A stretch of DNA of 64,000 bases from CALBJU01 sp965247125 (lineage in GTDB: Bacteria; Bacteroidota; Rhodothermia; Rhodothermales; UBA10348), in NCBI GenBank assembly GCA_965247125.1, contig CBDFGO010000001.1, positions 558,001 to 622,000 on the forward strand, written 5' to 3'. Both the position numbers and the translations under genes were made by a program. The first letter of the stretch is position 1. Each line of letters starts with the position of its first letter. Below the pieces are notes generated by a model that did no database searches, had not been told where the DNA came from, and worked only from the letters and a program-made list of their open reading frames with translations. Below, piece after piece: positions 17,687 to 25,682 of the stretch.

Positions 17687-18871
17687 TTGGTACTTTTTGA
17701 TGTCATCGATCGACATCACGAATTGCAAAGGATGATTGTAGTACCGAAGATTCTGACTAAGCCGCGTATCTCGTTTGATCCAAAAGGATTTAAGGACGCC
17801 CGGAAAAGGTTCGCCAGTGGCGACCCAGCTAAGATTATAGCCATGTTCCAGGAGGCCGAAACGGACTCCCACGTAGCGGGCTGTCTGCTCGGCAGGCGAT
17901 CAGGATACAAACGTGCCTATTCAGTTGCACCCTTCGAAGAGACGAGCGGTGACAACGAGGCCCGCGAATGGATCAAAGGAGTGCTCGAACAGCTCTCGCT
18001 ACGCGACCTGCTCGAAAGCATTCATCAGGCGGCGCTCAGGTGGTACAGCGTAATTGACTTCGAGTGGGAGATCATCGACAACCGCGATGTGCCGATCAGT
18101 TTCGAGTTCTATGATCAGCAGCATTTTGCCTACGACCGCGAGCGAATTCTCAAGCTCAGGGAAAAAAGTAAGCTCGTCGATATTCCAGAGGAAGCGCTCG
18201 TCGTTCAGATTCGAAGCCACAAAACACCCGTCATGCTGCCGGTGCTTCGCGACTTTATCCTCAAAGAGTTTGGCGTCCAGGCGTGGGCGTCCTTTCTCGA
18301 ACAGTGGGGCGCTCCCTTTATTCTCGGGCGCTACCCCGCAGGAAGCGATGACGATTTCAAAAAGCAGGTCCAGGACGCGGTCGAGGCCGTTCAGTCTAGC
18401 GCCGCTGGCATCGCGCCCGAGGGCACCGAATTCCAAGCGATCGAAGTCGCCAAGAGCGCAGGCGATCACGAGCTCTTCGTAAAAAATGCTGACCGTGGAA
18501 TTGCGATCGCGATTCTGGGCCACGCCAATGCGGTCGAGCAATCGTCGGGCTTGCAGGTAGGAGCCAACCTGGACGCCTTCGAGGTGCGCTTTAACGTCGC
18601 CGAAGACGATATGTATTTCGTCGAGCCGCATGTGAACCGCCTCATTCGCATGATCTACGATCGCAACTTCAGCGACGGGAGACACCCGCGTTTCGAGCTC
18701 GCAAAAGCGAAGCCCATCAATGCGAAAGAGCACATGGACATTGTAGATAAAGCCTTCAGCCACGGCCTCGAAATCAATCCTTCTGAGTACAGCAAAATGG
18801 GACTCATCGTCTCGCCTGATCAGGAGCCGCTAACGAAGCCAACGCGCCCACTTGACATCTTGATGGACTGA
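17687..18871 (+). CDS. Mu gp29-like portal protein (DUF935 type)
   Basis: A 394-aa protein with the hallmarks of Mu-type portals: a central segment SFLEQWGAPFILGRYPAG (about residues 205-222), the ILGHANAVEQSSGLQVGANL region near 278-297, and a C-terminal FELAKAKP stretch. It forms the dodecameric DNA channel of the head. The assigned TTG start at 17687 lies 17 bases after AAAGGAGGG; no ATG in frame is better spaced, so the start is uncertain. Its stop overlaps the start of the next gene. Gene order here is portal before terminase, reversed from Mu. Confidence 0.88.
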   Translation: MVLFDVIDRHHELQRMIVVPKILTKPRISFDPKGFKDARKRFASGDPAKIIAMFQEAETDSHVAGCLLGRRSGYKRAYSVAPFEETSGDNEAREWIKGVLEQLSLRDLLESIHQAALRWYSVIDFEWEIIDNRDVPISFEFYDQQHFAYDRERILKLREKSKLVDIPEEALVVQIRSHKTPVMLPVLRDFILKEFGVQAWASFLEQWGAPFILGRYPAGSDDDFKKQVQDAVEAVQSSAAGIAPEGTEFQAIEVAKSAGDHELFVKNADRGIAIAILGHANAVEQSSGLQVGANLDAFEVRFNVAEDDMYFVEPHVNRLIRMIYDRNFSDGRHPRFELAKAKPINAKEHMDIVDKAFSHGLEINPSEYSKMGLIVSPDQEPLTKPTRPLDILMD

Positions 18872-19365
18872 TGCCAACCTATTTCAAACAGAAGCCGACG
18901 ATCCGCCGCTACTTTATCGAGGAGGGACTGACGGCTCACGCCCTCTCGAAGCGCTATCGTGGGAGGCCATCCACGCAGACGGTCATCAATTGGTCGAAGG
19001 TCATCGACGAGCACGGTAAAACGTGGATCGACTACCGGCGCGAATTCGCCGAAGATCTCTACCTGGCCCAGGCATCGAGTTCGAGCGTGATGGCGAAGTG
19101 CCTCATTCAGATTCACAAGCAGCTGGCAAAACCCGAGCTGGATTCGAAAGCGGGAAACACGCTGATCATGCTTAGGAAGACGTTCGAGACGTTTGCCGAT
19201 CCCAAGTATCACACGCAAACGCTCTTCGCTTTCCTGGAGGATTTTTTGCACTTCACCAAGCAGCACAATCCCGATCTGCTCACGGACGCCTTCGTAGCCA
19301 ATGCGCGTGATTTCAAGAACCATATTCGAGACCGGGTAAACTTGGGCTTGCCTGAGAACCCGTAA
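18871..19365 (+). CDS. Terminase small subunit (Mu gp27-like)
   Basis: A 164-aa protein starting at the overlapping TGATG with the portal gene and lying 59 bases before the large terminase. The N-terminus contains a helix-turn-helix-like segment, ALSKRYRGRPSTQTVINWSK (residues 22-41), consistent with packaging-site recognition. The rest is helical. The assignment rests on position and this motif. Confidence 0.72.
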   Translation: MPTYFKQKPTIRRYFIEEGLTAHALSKRYRGRPSTQTVINWSKVIDEHGKTWIDYRREFAEDLYLAQASSSSVMAKCLIQIHKQLAKPELDSKAGNTLIMLRKTFETFADPKYHTQTLFAFLEDFLHFTKQHNPDLLTDAFVANARDFKNHIRDRVNLGLPENP

Positions 19366-19424
19366 CCCCGTCCGAGACCCGTCCGAGAGGCCGCGTACCG
19401 GCTTAACCCACTATCTGTAGACCG

Positions 19425-20975
19425 ATGGCGTCCGCGTTCAATCTGGCGAAGGCTGAGAGCAATTTTGAGGAGCTGGTAGAACGGCTGCTTTTCGAGGTCA
19501 AGGAAACCGAGCTCACGCCAGAGAAACGACGGGAGCGTCGGCGCGCAGCCGACACCGATCCCCTGGTTTTTGCAAGGACGTATTTCGCGAAGGTCTTCAC
19601 CGACGAGTTCAATGCGGTTCACCACCACATCGCTGCTCTGGAGAAGGGCAAGTATTCCGTCTCCGGATTTCCTCAGTCGGGCAAGTCGGCGATAACCTAC
19701 TTAGGCCTGGGCATGTGGAAGATCGCGATGGGTATGGGCGGCATCATGCTCTGCGGAGCTCGCGAGCTGCCCACGGCAACGAATGCTACCAGGCGCTTCG
19801 CTCGCATCATCAAAAAGCACGCTCTCTTGCGCTACGATTACCAGCTGGAGATTATCCAGGACTCGGCAGGCGACTACATTTTCAAGAGCGAGAACGGCAC
19901 GACGCACGTTCAGGCTGGCTCCGTCAGCACGGGCGTTCGTAACAAAACGGACGATGAGTTTAACCGTATCAAGTTTGCCATTCTGGACGATCTCTACAAT
20001 AAAGAGAGTGTGCGCAGCGAGCCCGACAATCAGCGCGTCTTCGAGTGGGTGACGGGCGAGGTCGATCGCCAAATGGAATACGACGGCCTGCGCATCATGC
20101 TCGGCAACTCGATCAACGAAGGATGCCCGGTGAACCTCGTCAAGGCGCACAGTCCCGATACGCACTTCAGCTTCCCGATCATTGGTGACGAGGAAGAGAG
20201 CAACTGGCCCGAGCGCCTGAGCGCGGAAATGATCGAGGCCCTGAAAGCGGACACGCCCTCTGACATCTGGTTCTCTGAGTACCTGGACGATCCCCTCGAA
20301 GTGGGAGAGGAGTTCGACGCGGATTGGCTACGCACGATCAACGTGAACCGCCTTGAAATCCTGGCTACGATCACGGCGATTGATCCCTCCTATGGCCAGA
20401 GCCCGAATGCGTGTTTCAAGGGAGCTGCTGAGCTGGCCATCCTGAGCGATCACCGCTGTGTCCTAACGGACATCTACATCCGAAAGGATGGCTATGAGCA
20501 GTTTTTTTACTATCTGCGCGAGCGCGCTCAGCTGGCCAAAAAACACAAGGCGTTTCTATTTGAAAACGATTTCGCTCAGTGGGAGATGGCCAAGCCGTAC
20601 TACGACGCCTGGCTGAAGAAGGAGAAAACCCCGCTAGCGATCGTGCTGCACAACGCCAAGGATCTGAAAACGAAGCACCGTGCGGCTGACAAGGATAGCC
20701 GGATCCTCACGCTCGTGCATCCGCATCTGACGGGCATGTTTCTCTACAGCGAAGAGATTACCGGTTCGAGCGACTACGAGCTCTATCGCCGCCAGTACCT
20801 GGGATACGGAAACCAGGGCAAGAAAAAGAAGAAGGGCAAGAAAAAGGATGATGGCCTTGACGCGGTGGCCACGGCCTACATAATGATTCGCCACTACATC
20901 GAAACCGAACGGTTCAAGGGTGTTGGAAGGCGTAAGCGCGAGCGGCCCACATGGGAGAAAGGAGGGTGGCACTGA
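19425..20975 (+). CDS. Terminase large subunit (Mu gp28-like)
   Basis: A 516-aa packaging motor. The Walker A motif is GFPQSGKS (residues 81-88) and the Walker B motif is FAILDDL (about 184-190). The C-terminal RNase H-type nuclease is marked by AIDPSYG near residue 325, an FENDF acidic site, and DGLDAVATA near the end. It cuts and packages phage DNA into the prohead. The last codons overlap the next gene (TGATG). It appears intact. Confidence 0.92.
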   Translation: MASAFNLAKAESNFEELVERLLFEVKETELTPEKRRERRRAADTDPLVFARTYFAKVFTDEFNAVHHHIAALEKGKYSVSGFPQSGKSAITYLGLGMWKIAMGMGGIMLCGARELPTATNATRRFARIIKKHALLRYDYQLEIIQDSAGDYIFKSENGTTHVQAGSVSTGVRNKTDDEFNRIKFAILDDLYNKESVRSEPDNQRVFEWVTGEVDRQMEYDGLRIMLGNSINEGCPVNLVKAHSPDTHFSFPIIGDEEESNWPERLSAEMIEALKADTPSDIWFSEYLDDPLEVGEEFDADWLRTINVNRLEILATITAIDPSYGQSPNACFKGAAELAILSDHRCVLTDIYIRKDGYEQFFYYLRERAQLAKKHKAFLFENDFAQWEMAKPYYDAWLKKEKTPLAIVLHNAKDLKTKHRAADKDSRILTLVHPHLTGMFLYSEEITGSSDYELYRRQYLGYGNQGKKKKKGKKKDDGLDAVATAYIMIRHYIETERFKGVGRRKRERPTWEKGGWH

Positions 20976-21487
20976 TGCAGATTCACGGAGTCAATGAGGT
21001 TGCAAAAAACCTTCAGGCGCTCGCGGGCATGTTTCGCAGCCAGAAGCTGCAAAACAAAATGGGACTCGCCGCTCAGCGCAAAATGAAAAAGCTGACGCGC
21101 TCGGGCAAGGATGCTGAAGGGCGATCGTTTCCCTCAGCGCCGACGGCTGATAAGGGTCCGTATTCTCGTGGCCACCGCAAACGGCGCGAGCGCGGACACG
21201 GGCGGGGCAAAGCCCTCCAGGTCGCAAAAAAGGATCTCATCTTCAGCGAGCAGGGCGGAATGATGGACGTGATGGATCAGGCGGTATCGTCGGATCTGGA
21301 GTCGGTCGCCATCTTTTTCGACTCTCCCGAGAAATCAGAGATCGCCGCTTTTCTTATGGCCGGTGCCGGAACGAGCCGGGTCAAGCACAATTTTTTCACG
21401 CTGTCAGATTCATCCGTGGACGAGATCGGAGATCTCGTGGACCTGGAAGTAGACAAGTATCTGACCCTTTCAAACTTAAAGGATTGA
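20975..21487 (+). CDS. Virion morphogenesis protein (Mu gpG-like)
   Basis: A 170-aa protein starting at the ATG that overlaps the terminase TGA, with AAAGGAGGG upstream. It has the basic region typical of Mu G-type proteins (SRGHRKRRERGHGRGK, about residues 67-82), a family that acts in head-tail joining or tail completion. No separate Mu F-like minor head gene was seen in this block. The assignment is based on the motif and the neighbours. Confidence 0.75.
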   Translation: MQIHGVNEVAKNLQALAGMFRSQKLQNKMGLAAQRKMKKLTRSGKDAEGRSFPSAPTADKGPYSRGHRKRRERGHGRGKALQVAKKDLIFSEQGGMMDVMDQAVSSDLESVAIFFDSPEKSEIAAFLMAGAGTSRVKHNFFTLSDSSVDEIGDLVDLEVDKYLTLSNLKD

Positions 21488-21491
21488 GACT

Positions 21492-21905
21492 ATGGCGCTC
21501 ATCGATCTGACCTATGTGAAATCGCAGTTTCCCAAGTGGGAAGAGTTCATCAGGCAAAACATTGGCGAGACCGCGCCCGACGTGGACACGCGGCTCCAGA
21601 ACATCATCGACAACTCCGAGGCTCAGCTCAGCGAGTACGCCGTCGTGACGGCGACTGCAATCGTGGGGCACCCGCTGATCGTGCACCTGATGAACCTGGT
21701 TAAAAAGCGCTGTTTCGACGTGAAGCATTCGGCGACTTCGTTCGAGGCCAAACCGGCCATCGTGCGCGACTACGAGCACACGCTCGCTATGCTCCTGAAA
21801 TATCAGAAGGGTCTACTGAAGGTGCCGCTTGATTCAGGAGCGGAGGACACGCAGACGGACGTCAACATGAAGGGAGCGGGCAAAAAATTTACGGAGTGGT
21901 TTTAA
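21492..21905 (+). CDS. Head-tail connector (Mu gp36-like, DUF1320 type)
   Basis: A 137-aa mainly helical protein starting MALIDLTYVKSQFPKWEE. Mu gp36-type adaptors have this length and a similar helical N-terminal layout, with a segment such as IVHLMNLVKKRCFDVKHSA in the middle. It sits directly before the gp37-like gene, the conserved order in Mu-like phages. It is likely to form a connector ring below the portal. Confidence 0.75.
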   Translation: MALIDLTYVKSQFPKWEEFIRQNIGETAPDVDTRLQNIIDNSEAQLSEYAVVTATAIVGHPLIVHLMNLVKKRCFDVKHSATSFEAKPAIVRDYEHTLAMLLKYQKGLLKVPLDSGAEDTQTDVNMKGAGKKFTEWF

Positions 21906-22334
21906 ATGGGACACACTGCAAGGGCCGGACTCGTGGCCCACATCGATGCCAACAAAGCCGGGCTGGGAATAGGGACTGTGAAGGTGTACAGCGGCGAGCT
22001 CACCCAGGCGGTTGAAGATCGAAACATTCTGCTCAACCTCCTGCCAGCTGCGTTCGTCATTATGAAGGACGGAGCTCGCGTCAAGAGGCAGGGAGAGTAT
22101 GAAGCTCAGATCATGATCGTCTCCAATACGAACGCGATGGAGATCGAGACCGCAGCAGACGACGCCCTACTGATTACAGAGTCCGTAATCATATGGCTGG
22201 AAGCAAACATGACCTGGATCCACGGCGGGAAAAGTTATCAGATTGATCTGGAGGAAGGGATTTATTTCGACCTGAAATTGATCGAGGTGGATTTTACCGT
22301 GTACCGAATCGTGCTCGCGCTTCAAGAGGTCTAG
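21906..22334 (+). CDS. Tail completion protein (Mu gp37-like, DUF1834 type)
   Basis: A 142-aa protein immediately following the gp36-like gene with no gap. The length, and the SGELTQAVEDRNILLNLLPAAFV start region followed by beta strands, fit the gp37 family, which joins tail to head. It is the last rightward head gene. Its stop overlaps the convergent repressor gene by four bases. Confidence 0.72.
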   Translation: MGHTARAGLVAHIDANKAGLGIGTVKVYSGELTQAVEDRNILLNLLPAAFVIMKDGARVKRQGEYEAQIMIVSNTNAMEIETAADDALLITESVIIWLEANMTWIHGGKSYQIDLEEGIYFDLKLIEVDFTVYRIVLALQEV

Positions 22335-23005
22335 CGGAGCAGGCTCGTGATGCCTCCAGCGACCTTTCCAATCACCTGAAAGGACTCGTCTTCCATCGAT
22401 GCGGATGTAAGCTGATAGGCCGGATCGTAGCCCCGGAGCAAGACCTCGTCTCCCCTGGTTCTGGCGACGCGGACTTCGATGTTGCCTTCGTGCCATACTG
22501 CGTAGATCCCCTCCCTATCAATCTCATCAACTCGCTCTCCGATAACCATGTCGCCATCTCGAAACAGATCCATCATTCCGATTCCTTGAACCTCTGTAAT
22601 AAAGGCTTTTTCGGGATCTATCGAGGCGAAGCCTTTAAGCCATTTACGAAATCCCAAACTGTATGATGAGATCGAATCGATGATTTCCGGTCCAGTCGCA
22701 CCTTGGGGTTTTCGCCCGATAATGGGTACGTGTAGATCGTCTTCGGGCAGGGCGAATTTTCTGTCTCCAGCAACCCACTGTCTCTCTATTTCGTGAATGA
22801 AGACAGATCCAACATTCCGAAAAAGCCAATTCAGATTTAGGTCGTGTGAATTGGAAAGTATCTGACTAAATGGTACGGCCCCTCTTCGTCGCCAGTTGGA
22901 AACTGTCTGGGCTGTTACGCCCAGACGTCTCGACAGAGCTGCGTCGCTGGGTAAATCGTAAGCAGATTTAAGTCTGTTTAGTATCGAGTCAGATATAGTT
23001 TCCAA
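22331..23005 (-). CDS. CI-type phage repressor with inactive S24 domain
   Basis: The 224-aa protein has an N-terminal helix-turn-helix (about residues 19-43, SDAALSRRLGVTAQTVSNWRR) like CI repressors, followed by an S24/LexA-fold C-terminal domain. In active family members the nucleophile lies in a GxSM motif; here it reads GIGM (Gly143). The general-base Lys is replaced by Arg179 in EVRVAR. Both catalytic residues are therefore missing, which argues against RecA-stimulated self-cleavage. The start is TTG at 23005, about ten bases from a TATAAT -10. The gene faces the early operon. Confidence 0.85.
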   Translation of the reverse strand: METISDSILNRLKSAYDLPSDAALSRRLGVTAQTVSNWRRRGAVPFSQILSNSHDLNLNWLFRNVGSVFIHEIERQWVAGDRKFALPEDDLHVPIIGRKPQGATGPEIIDSISSYSLGFRKWLKGFASIDPEKAFITEVQGIGMMDLFRDGDMVIGERVDEIDREGIYAVWHEGNIEVRVARTRGDEVLLRGYDPAYQLTSASMEDESFQVIGKVAGGITSLLR

Positions 23006-23050
23006 TTGACAAGATTATATGTTGTGTACTAAACAATTTGTGTATATGTT
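23006..23050. promoter_or_regulatory. Divergent promoter and repressor operator region
   Basis: Between the repressor and the early operon lie TTGACA (23006-23011, rightward -35-like), TATAAT on the minus strand near 23013-23018, and two related elements 16 bp apart, TTGTGTACTAAACAA (23022-23036) and TTGTGTATATGTT (23038-23050). The first is an imperfect palindrome. This is the arrangement expected for lysis/lysogeny control. Confidence 0.55.
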
Positions 23051-23079
23051 CAGTGCCGTATAAGGAACCATACACGCCC

Positions 23080-23322
23080 ATGATACTCAGCCCTACCGAC
23101 AAACGCACCTTGTTCACGATATGTCTGCATTCTAGAGGTTTGACGAGCGTTGAATTTGCTACAAAAAATCAAGTGAGCGTCCGCTTTCTGAACATGGTTT
23201 TAAACCGTGACAAGACAAGTGCTCGAATCGATAACTCCGTGGACCGATTCATCAAAAGAAACCTTCCTTCAATTCGTAGACGAGTCCAAAATGCCGAGCA
23301 GCATTTCGGGATTGCTGCATAA
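23080..23322 (+). CDS. Small early regulator (Ner/Cro position)
   Basis: An 80-aa basic protein, the first gene of the early operon and divergent from the repressor. The segment VEFATKNQVSVRFLNMVLNR resembles a helix-turn-helix. Mu-like phages encode Ner here, a small DNA-binding protein that limits early transcription. I chose the ATG at 23080; the longer frame from 23038 would start inside the operator. The identity is inferred from position. Confidence 0.6.
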   Translation: MILSPTDKRTLFTICLHSRGLTSVEFATKNQVSVRFLNMVLNRDKTSARIDNSVDRFIKRNLPSIRRRVQNAEQHFGIAA

Positions 23323-23337
23323 TTAAGCAACACTCAC

Positions 23338-23769
23338 ATGGCTAGAAAACAACGTAGATATTCAAAAATCGCCCAGCTCCTACTCGAATTAATCGACCGG
23401 GGCGTAGTCACTATCGAAGAACTCGCCTGGCGCGATTGCCTGAATTGCTCAGGGCGTCAGGTCTACAAGTACGCCAACGGCGAAGCCTGGATGGAAGACT
23501 ACGAGGTCGAAGATCTCTTGCGCTACTTGTCAAGCAGAGACATTCACTTCGTTCATTCCGCAACCATGTCCCCTCGCGTCACAATCGTTGAGAGATACTT
23601 CGGACAGGCCAACGGTACGACGAAGGACGATTTTGTGAAAGCAGTTAAGGCCGCATCCGGGGCAGATGATGCGTTCGATGATAACGACAAACCCCTCGTG
23701 CGAGAGTTCATCGATGCGCTAATCGGAGCGGTCGCAGACTTCGAAGCTGAATACGAACTCCTGAAGTGA
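23338..23769 (+). CDS. Early protein, possible DNA-binding, unknown
   Basis: A 143-aa protein 15 bases after the small regulator. The N-terminal half contains VTIEELAWRDCLNCSGRQVYKYANG, which resembles a helix-turn-helix of the type found in phage CII-like regulators; the C-terminal half is acidic. Its TGA overlaps the next ATG (TGATG). The function is unknown, and a regulatory role is a guess from context. Confidence 0.55.
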   Translation: MARKQRRYSKIAQLLLELIDRGVVTIEELAWRDCLNCSGRQVYKYANGEAWMEDYEVEDLLRYLSSRDIHFVHSATMSPRVTIVERYFGQANGTTKDDFVKAVKAASGADDAFDDNDKPLVREFIDALIGAVADFEAEYELLK

Positions 23770-24167
23770 TGCCAAAGAAAATCGACCGCATACAAGTTTT
23801 TGATATGATGCGATGGGGAGTCCCAAACAGCATTATTGCAGAGCGATTAGGATGCAGCGTGAGGACGATCCGAAGGCACGTTAAGGGGCTTAAAGCCTAC
23901 TACCGAGAGCGGCCATTGTGGTCTGTTCTCGTCGAAACCAAATATGAATTTCTTCTCTGGGAAGAGATGAGGCAATGGGATATGTCATACGCTGACATTG
24001 CCTACAACTTCGGATTCTCACGCCAGCATATCTATCAGCAACTCGAAGAACGGCGTGACGAGATTTACTGGTCGATTCTCCGTGTTAGTGTACGGCAAGC
24101 CAGAGAAGAAATTGCGTTACGAATGATTGCTCAAAACGAAAAGGAAAAACGTGGAATCTCCGATTAG
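23769..24167 (+). CDS. Early protein with two helix-turn-helix segments
   Basis: A 132-aa protein. One helix-turn-helix lies near the start (IIAERLGCSVRTIRRHVKGL) and a second possible one at about residues 70-92 (SYADIAYNFGFSRQHIYQQL). Such tandem motifs suit a transcription activator, possibly filling the role of Mu Mor/C for the late operons, but there is no sequence match to those proteins that I can see. It overlaps the next gene by 17 bases. Confidence 0.55.
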   Translation: MPKKIDRIQVFDMMRWGVPNSIIAERLGCSVRTIRRHVKGLKAYYRERPLWSVLVETKYEFLLWEEMRQWDMSYADIAYNFGFSRQHIYQQLEERRDEIYWSILRVSVRQAREEIALRMIAQNEKEKRGISD

Positions 24168-25152
24168 ATCCTCCGAAAATCAGACTGTCGTCTTTAACCA
24201 GGATAAGAAGACCCTCGTCAAAATTGATCCGGAACGGCGTCACATTGCTCTCTCGTTACACCAACGAGCGCTGACCTCTCGGATGGAGCACTGTGCAATC
24301 ATTTACCTAATGAGGGAGCACTCTCTTTTCCGACACTTGGGATTTGAATCCTTCAATGAATATGTCGAGATCGGCCTGGGCATCAGCCTTCGAAGAGCCC
24401 GAGAGCTTACTCAGGTTGGCCAGCATGTTCTCGATGATATGGGAGGGAAATCAGAAGACCCTACGCGGCGGTTGACCGCCGTTATGTCAAGAGAAACGTC
24501 TTATTTGGATCGTATTGAAGCATTGTCTGATTTTAATCCAACCAAAATCGTGACTCTTCTTTCGCACGGCGGCGCGGCGTTAACTGCCCTTCAATCTGAG
24601 GGTAGGCTTGTATTTAATGACGGTTCAAGCATTACTCGTGAGGAAATTGAGCAGCTTTCTGTAGCCAAGACTAGAGAGTTTGTTCGGGACTGGAACGCCG
24701 AAAAACGGGAAATGTCGAACCTGATCTCGCAGCAGAAAGAGACAATCAGTTTGCTCAAATCCGAGTCGAAAGAAGACGCCAAGCTGCGGGAAGAGAATCA
24801 GGATCTCAGGGAGGAACTGGACCACTACAAAAAGAATTTCGGTTCTGAAAAGCTCACGTTCCAGCAGAAGAAATCTGAGCTTACCGAGCTCCTGCATAAC
24901 CTGATGAACGGCTGCGGCACGATTTATCGATGCCCCCTTGACCTGGACTCGCATGAAGTGCTTCAAAGCCTCGCTCTGCGGTGCGAGGGCGAGCTCGAAC
25001 GACTCAGGGAAAAGCTGACCAGGGAGTACCTGGAGATTCGAATGGCCAACCAAGACCGGCTAAACGTCCAGGATTATTTTGACAACTCTGAAACCGGTGA
25101 CGGCAGCGTAGAAGAGACGGAGTTTGAAGATGTAGCCGGGGCCAAAGAATGA
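24151..25152 (+). CDS. Coiled-coil early protein, unknown
   Basis: About 333 aa from the GTG at 24151, which has AAGGA six bases upstream; the ORF itself extends back to a TTG at 24127. Residues about 50-85 read LFRHLGFESFNEYVEIGLG, a motif seen in various small DNA-related phage and plasmid proteins. Residues about 175-290 form a long charged coiled coil. The C-terminus is acidic. It may organise DNA or the transposition complex, but no specific function can be assigned. Confidence 0.55.
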   Translation: MESPIRSSENQTVVFNQDKKTLVKIDPERRHIALSLHQRALTSRMEHCAIIYLMREHSLFRHLGFESFNEYVEIGLGISLRRARELTQVGQHVLDDMGGKSEDPTRRLTAVMSRETSYLDRIEALSDFNPTKIVTLLSHGGAALTALQSEGRLVFNDGSSITREEIEQLSVAKTREFVRDWNAEKREMSNLISQQKETISLLKSESKEDAKLREENQDLREELDHYKKNFGSEKLTFQQKKSELTELLHNLMNGCGTIYRCPLDLDSHEVLQSLALRCEGELERLREKLTREYLEIRMANQDRLNVQDYFDNSETGDGSVEETEFEDVAGAKE

Positions 25153-25682
25153 GCAGCCAGAAGTCATCACGCCGAAATCGTGAGCTCGCGCTCATCCACA
25201 TCGCGAAGAAGGATTTGATGGGGTCCGGTGCGCTTGATGAGGACGCCTACCGCTGGGCGATCGCTGGCATTTTGGAGCGTAGAAATCTGGATCAGAAGGG
25301 CGAGATTCCTTCGGCTGCTGATCTGGACCCTCGTGGTCGAGGTGAGCTAATCGAAGCCTTCAAGATCAGCTTTGGATGGACGGGCGGCGGCGAAGTCGTC
25401 AAGAAAGAGCGCGCACACATCGGGCGCTACTACGGCAGCGGCACGAGGGGTCAGGGTCCGTTTTTGACTCAGGACACGGCGGACGAGATCGCACGACTCG
25501 AAGATGTGCTCGGTTGGACGGCTGATCCAAAGCGCCTACAGGGTTTTATTGAGCGTCAAACGGGCCATAAAAAGTCGGTACGGATGCTCACCAAGTCGCA
25601 AGCATCGAAAGTGATCGTGGGCCTGAAACGAGTGGCCGGAATCAGTCCTCATCCACGCAGCCGCAAGCGCTCGAATGCCTAA
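25149..25682 (+). CDS. GemA-like early regulatory protein (Mu gp16 type, DUF1018)
   Basis: A 177-aa protein with the GemA layout: a helical N-terminal half containing LIHIAKKDLMG and YRWAIAGIL, and a C-terminal half with LTKSQASKVIVGLKR, a segment characteristic of this family. In Mu, GemA affects host gene expression and DNA topology during the early phase. The ATG overlaps the previous stop, and the end overlaps the transposase start by eight bases. Confidence 0.78.
   Translation: MSSQKSSRRNRELALIHIAKKDLMGSGALDEDAYRWAIAGILERRNLDQKGEIPSAADLDPRGRGELIEAFKISFGWTGGGEVVKKERAHIGRYYGSGTRGQGPFLTQDTADEIARLEDVLGWTADPKRLQGFIERQTGHKKSVRMLTKSQASKVIVGLKRVAGISPHPRSRKRSNA

Noticed and set aside
17999..18763. 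254-codon minus-strand frame opposite the portal gene.
   Set aside because: Overlaps a clear portal gene entirely, with no ribosome site or family match.
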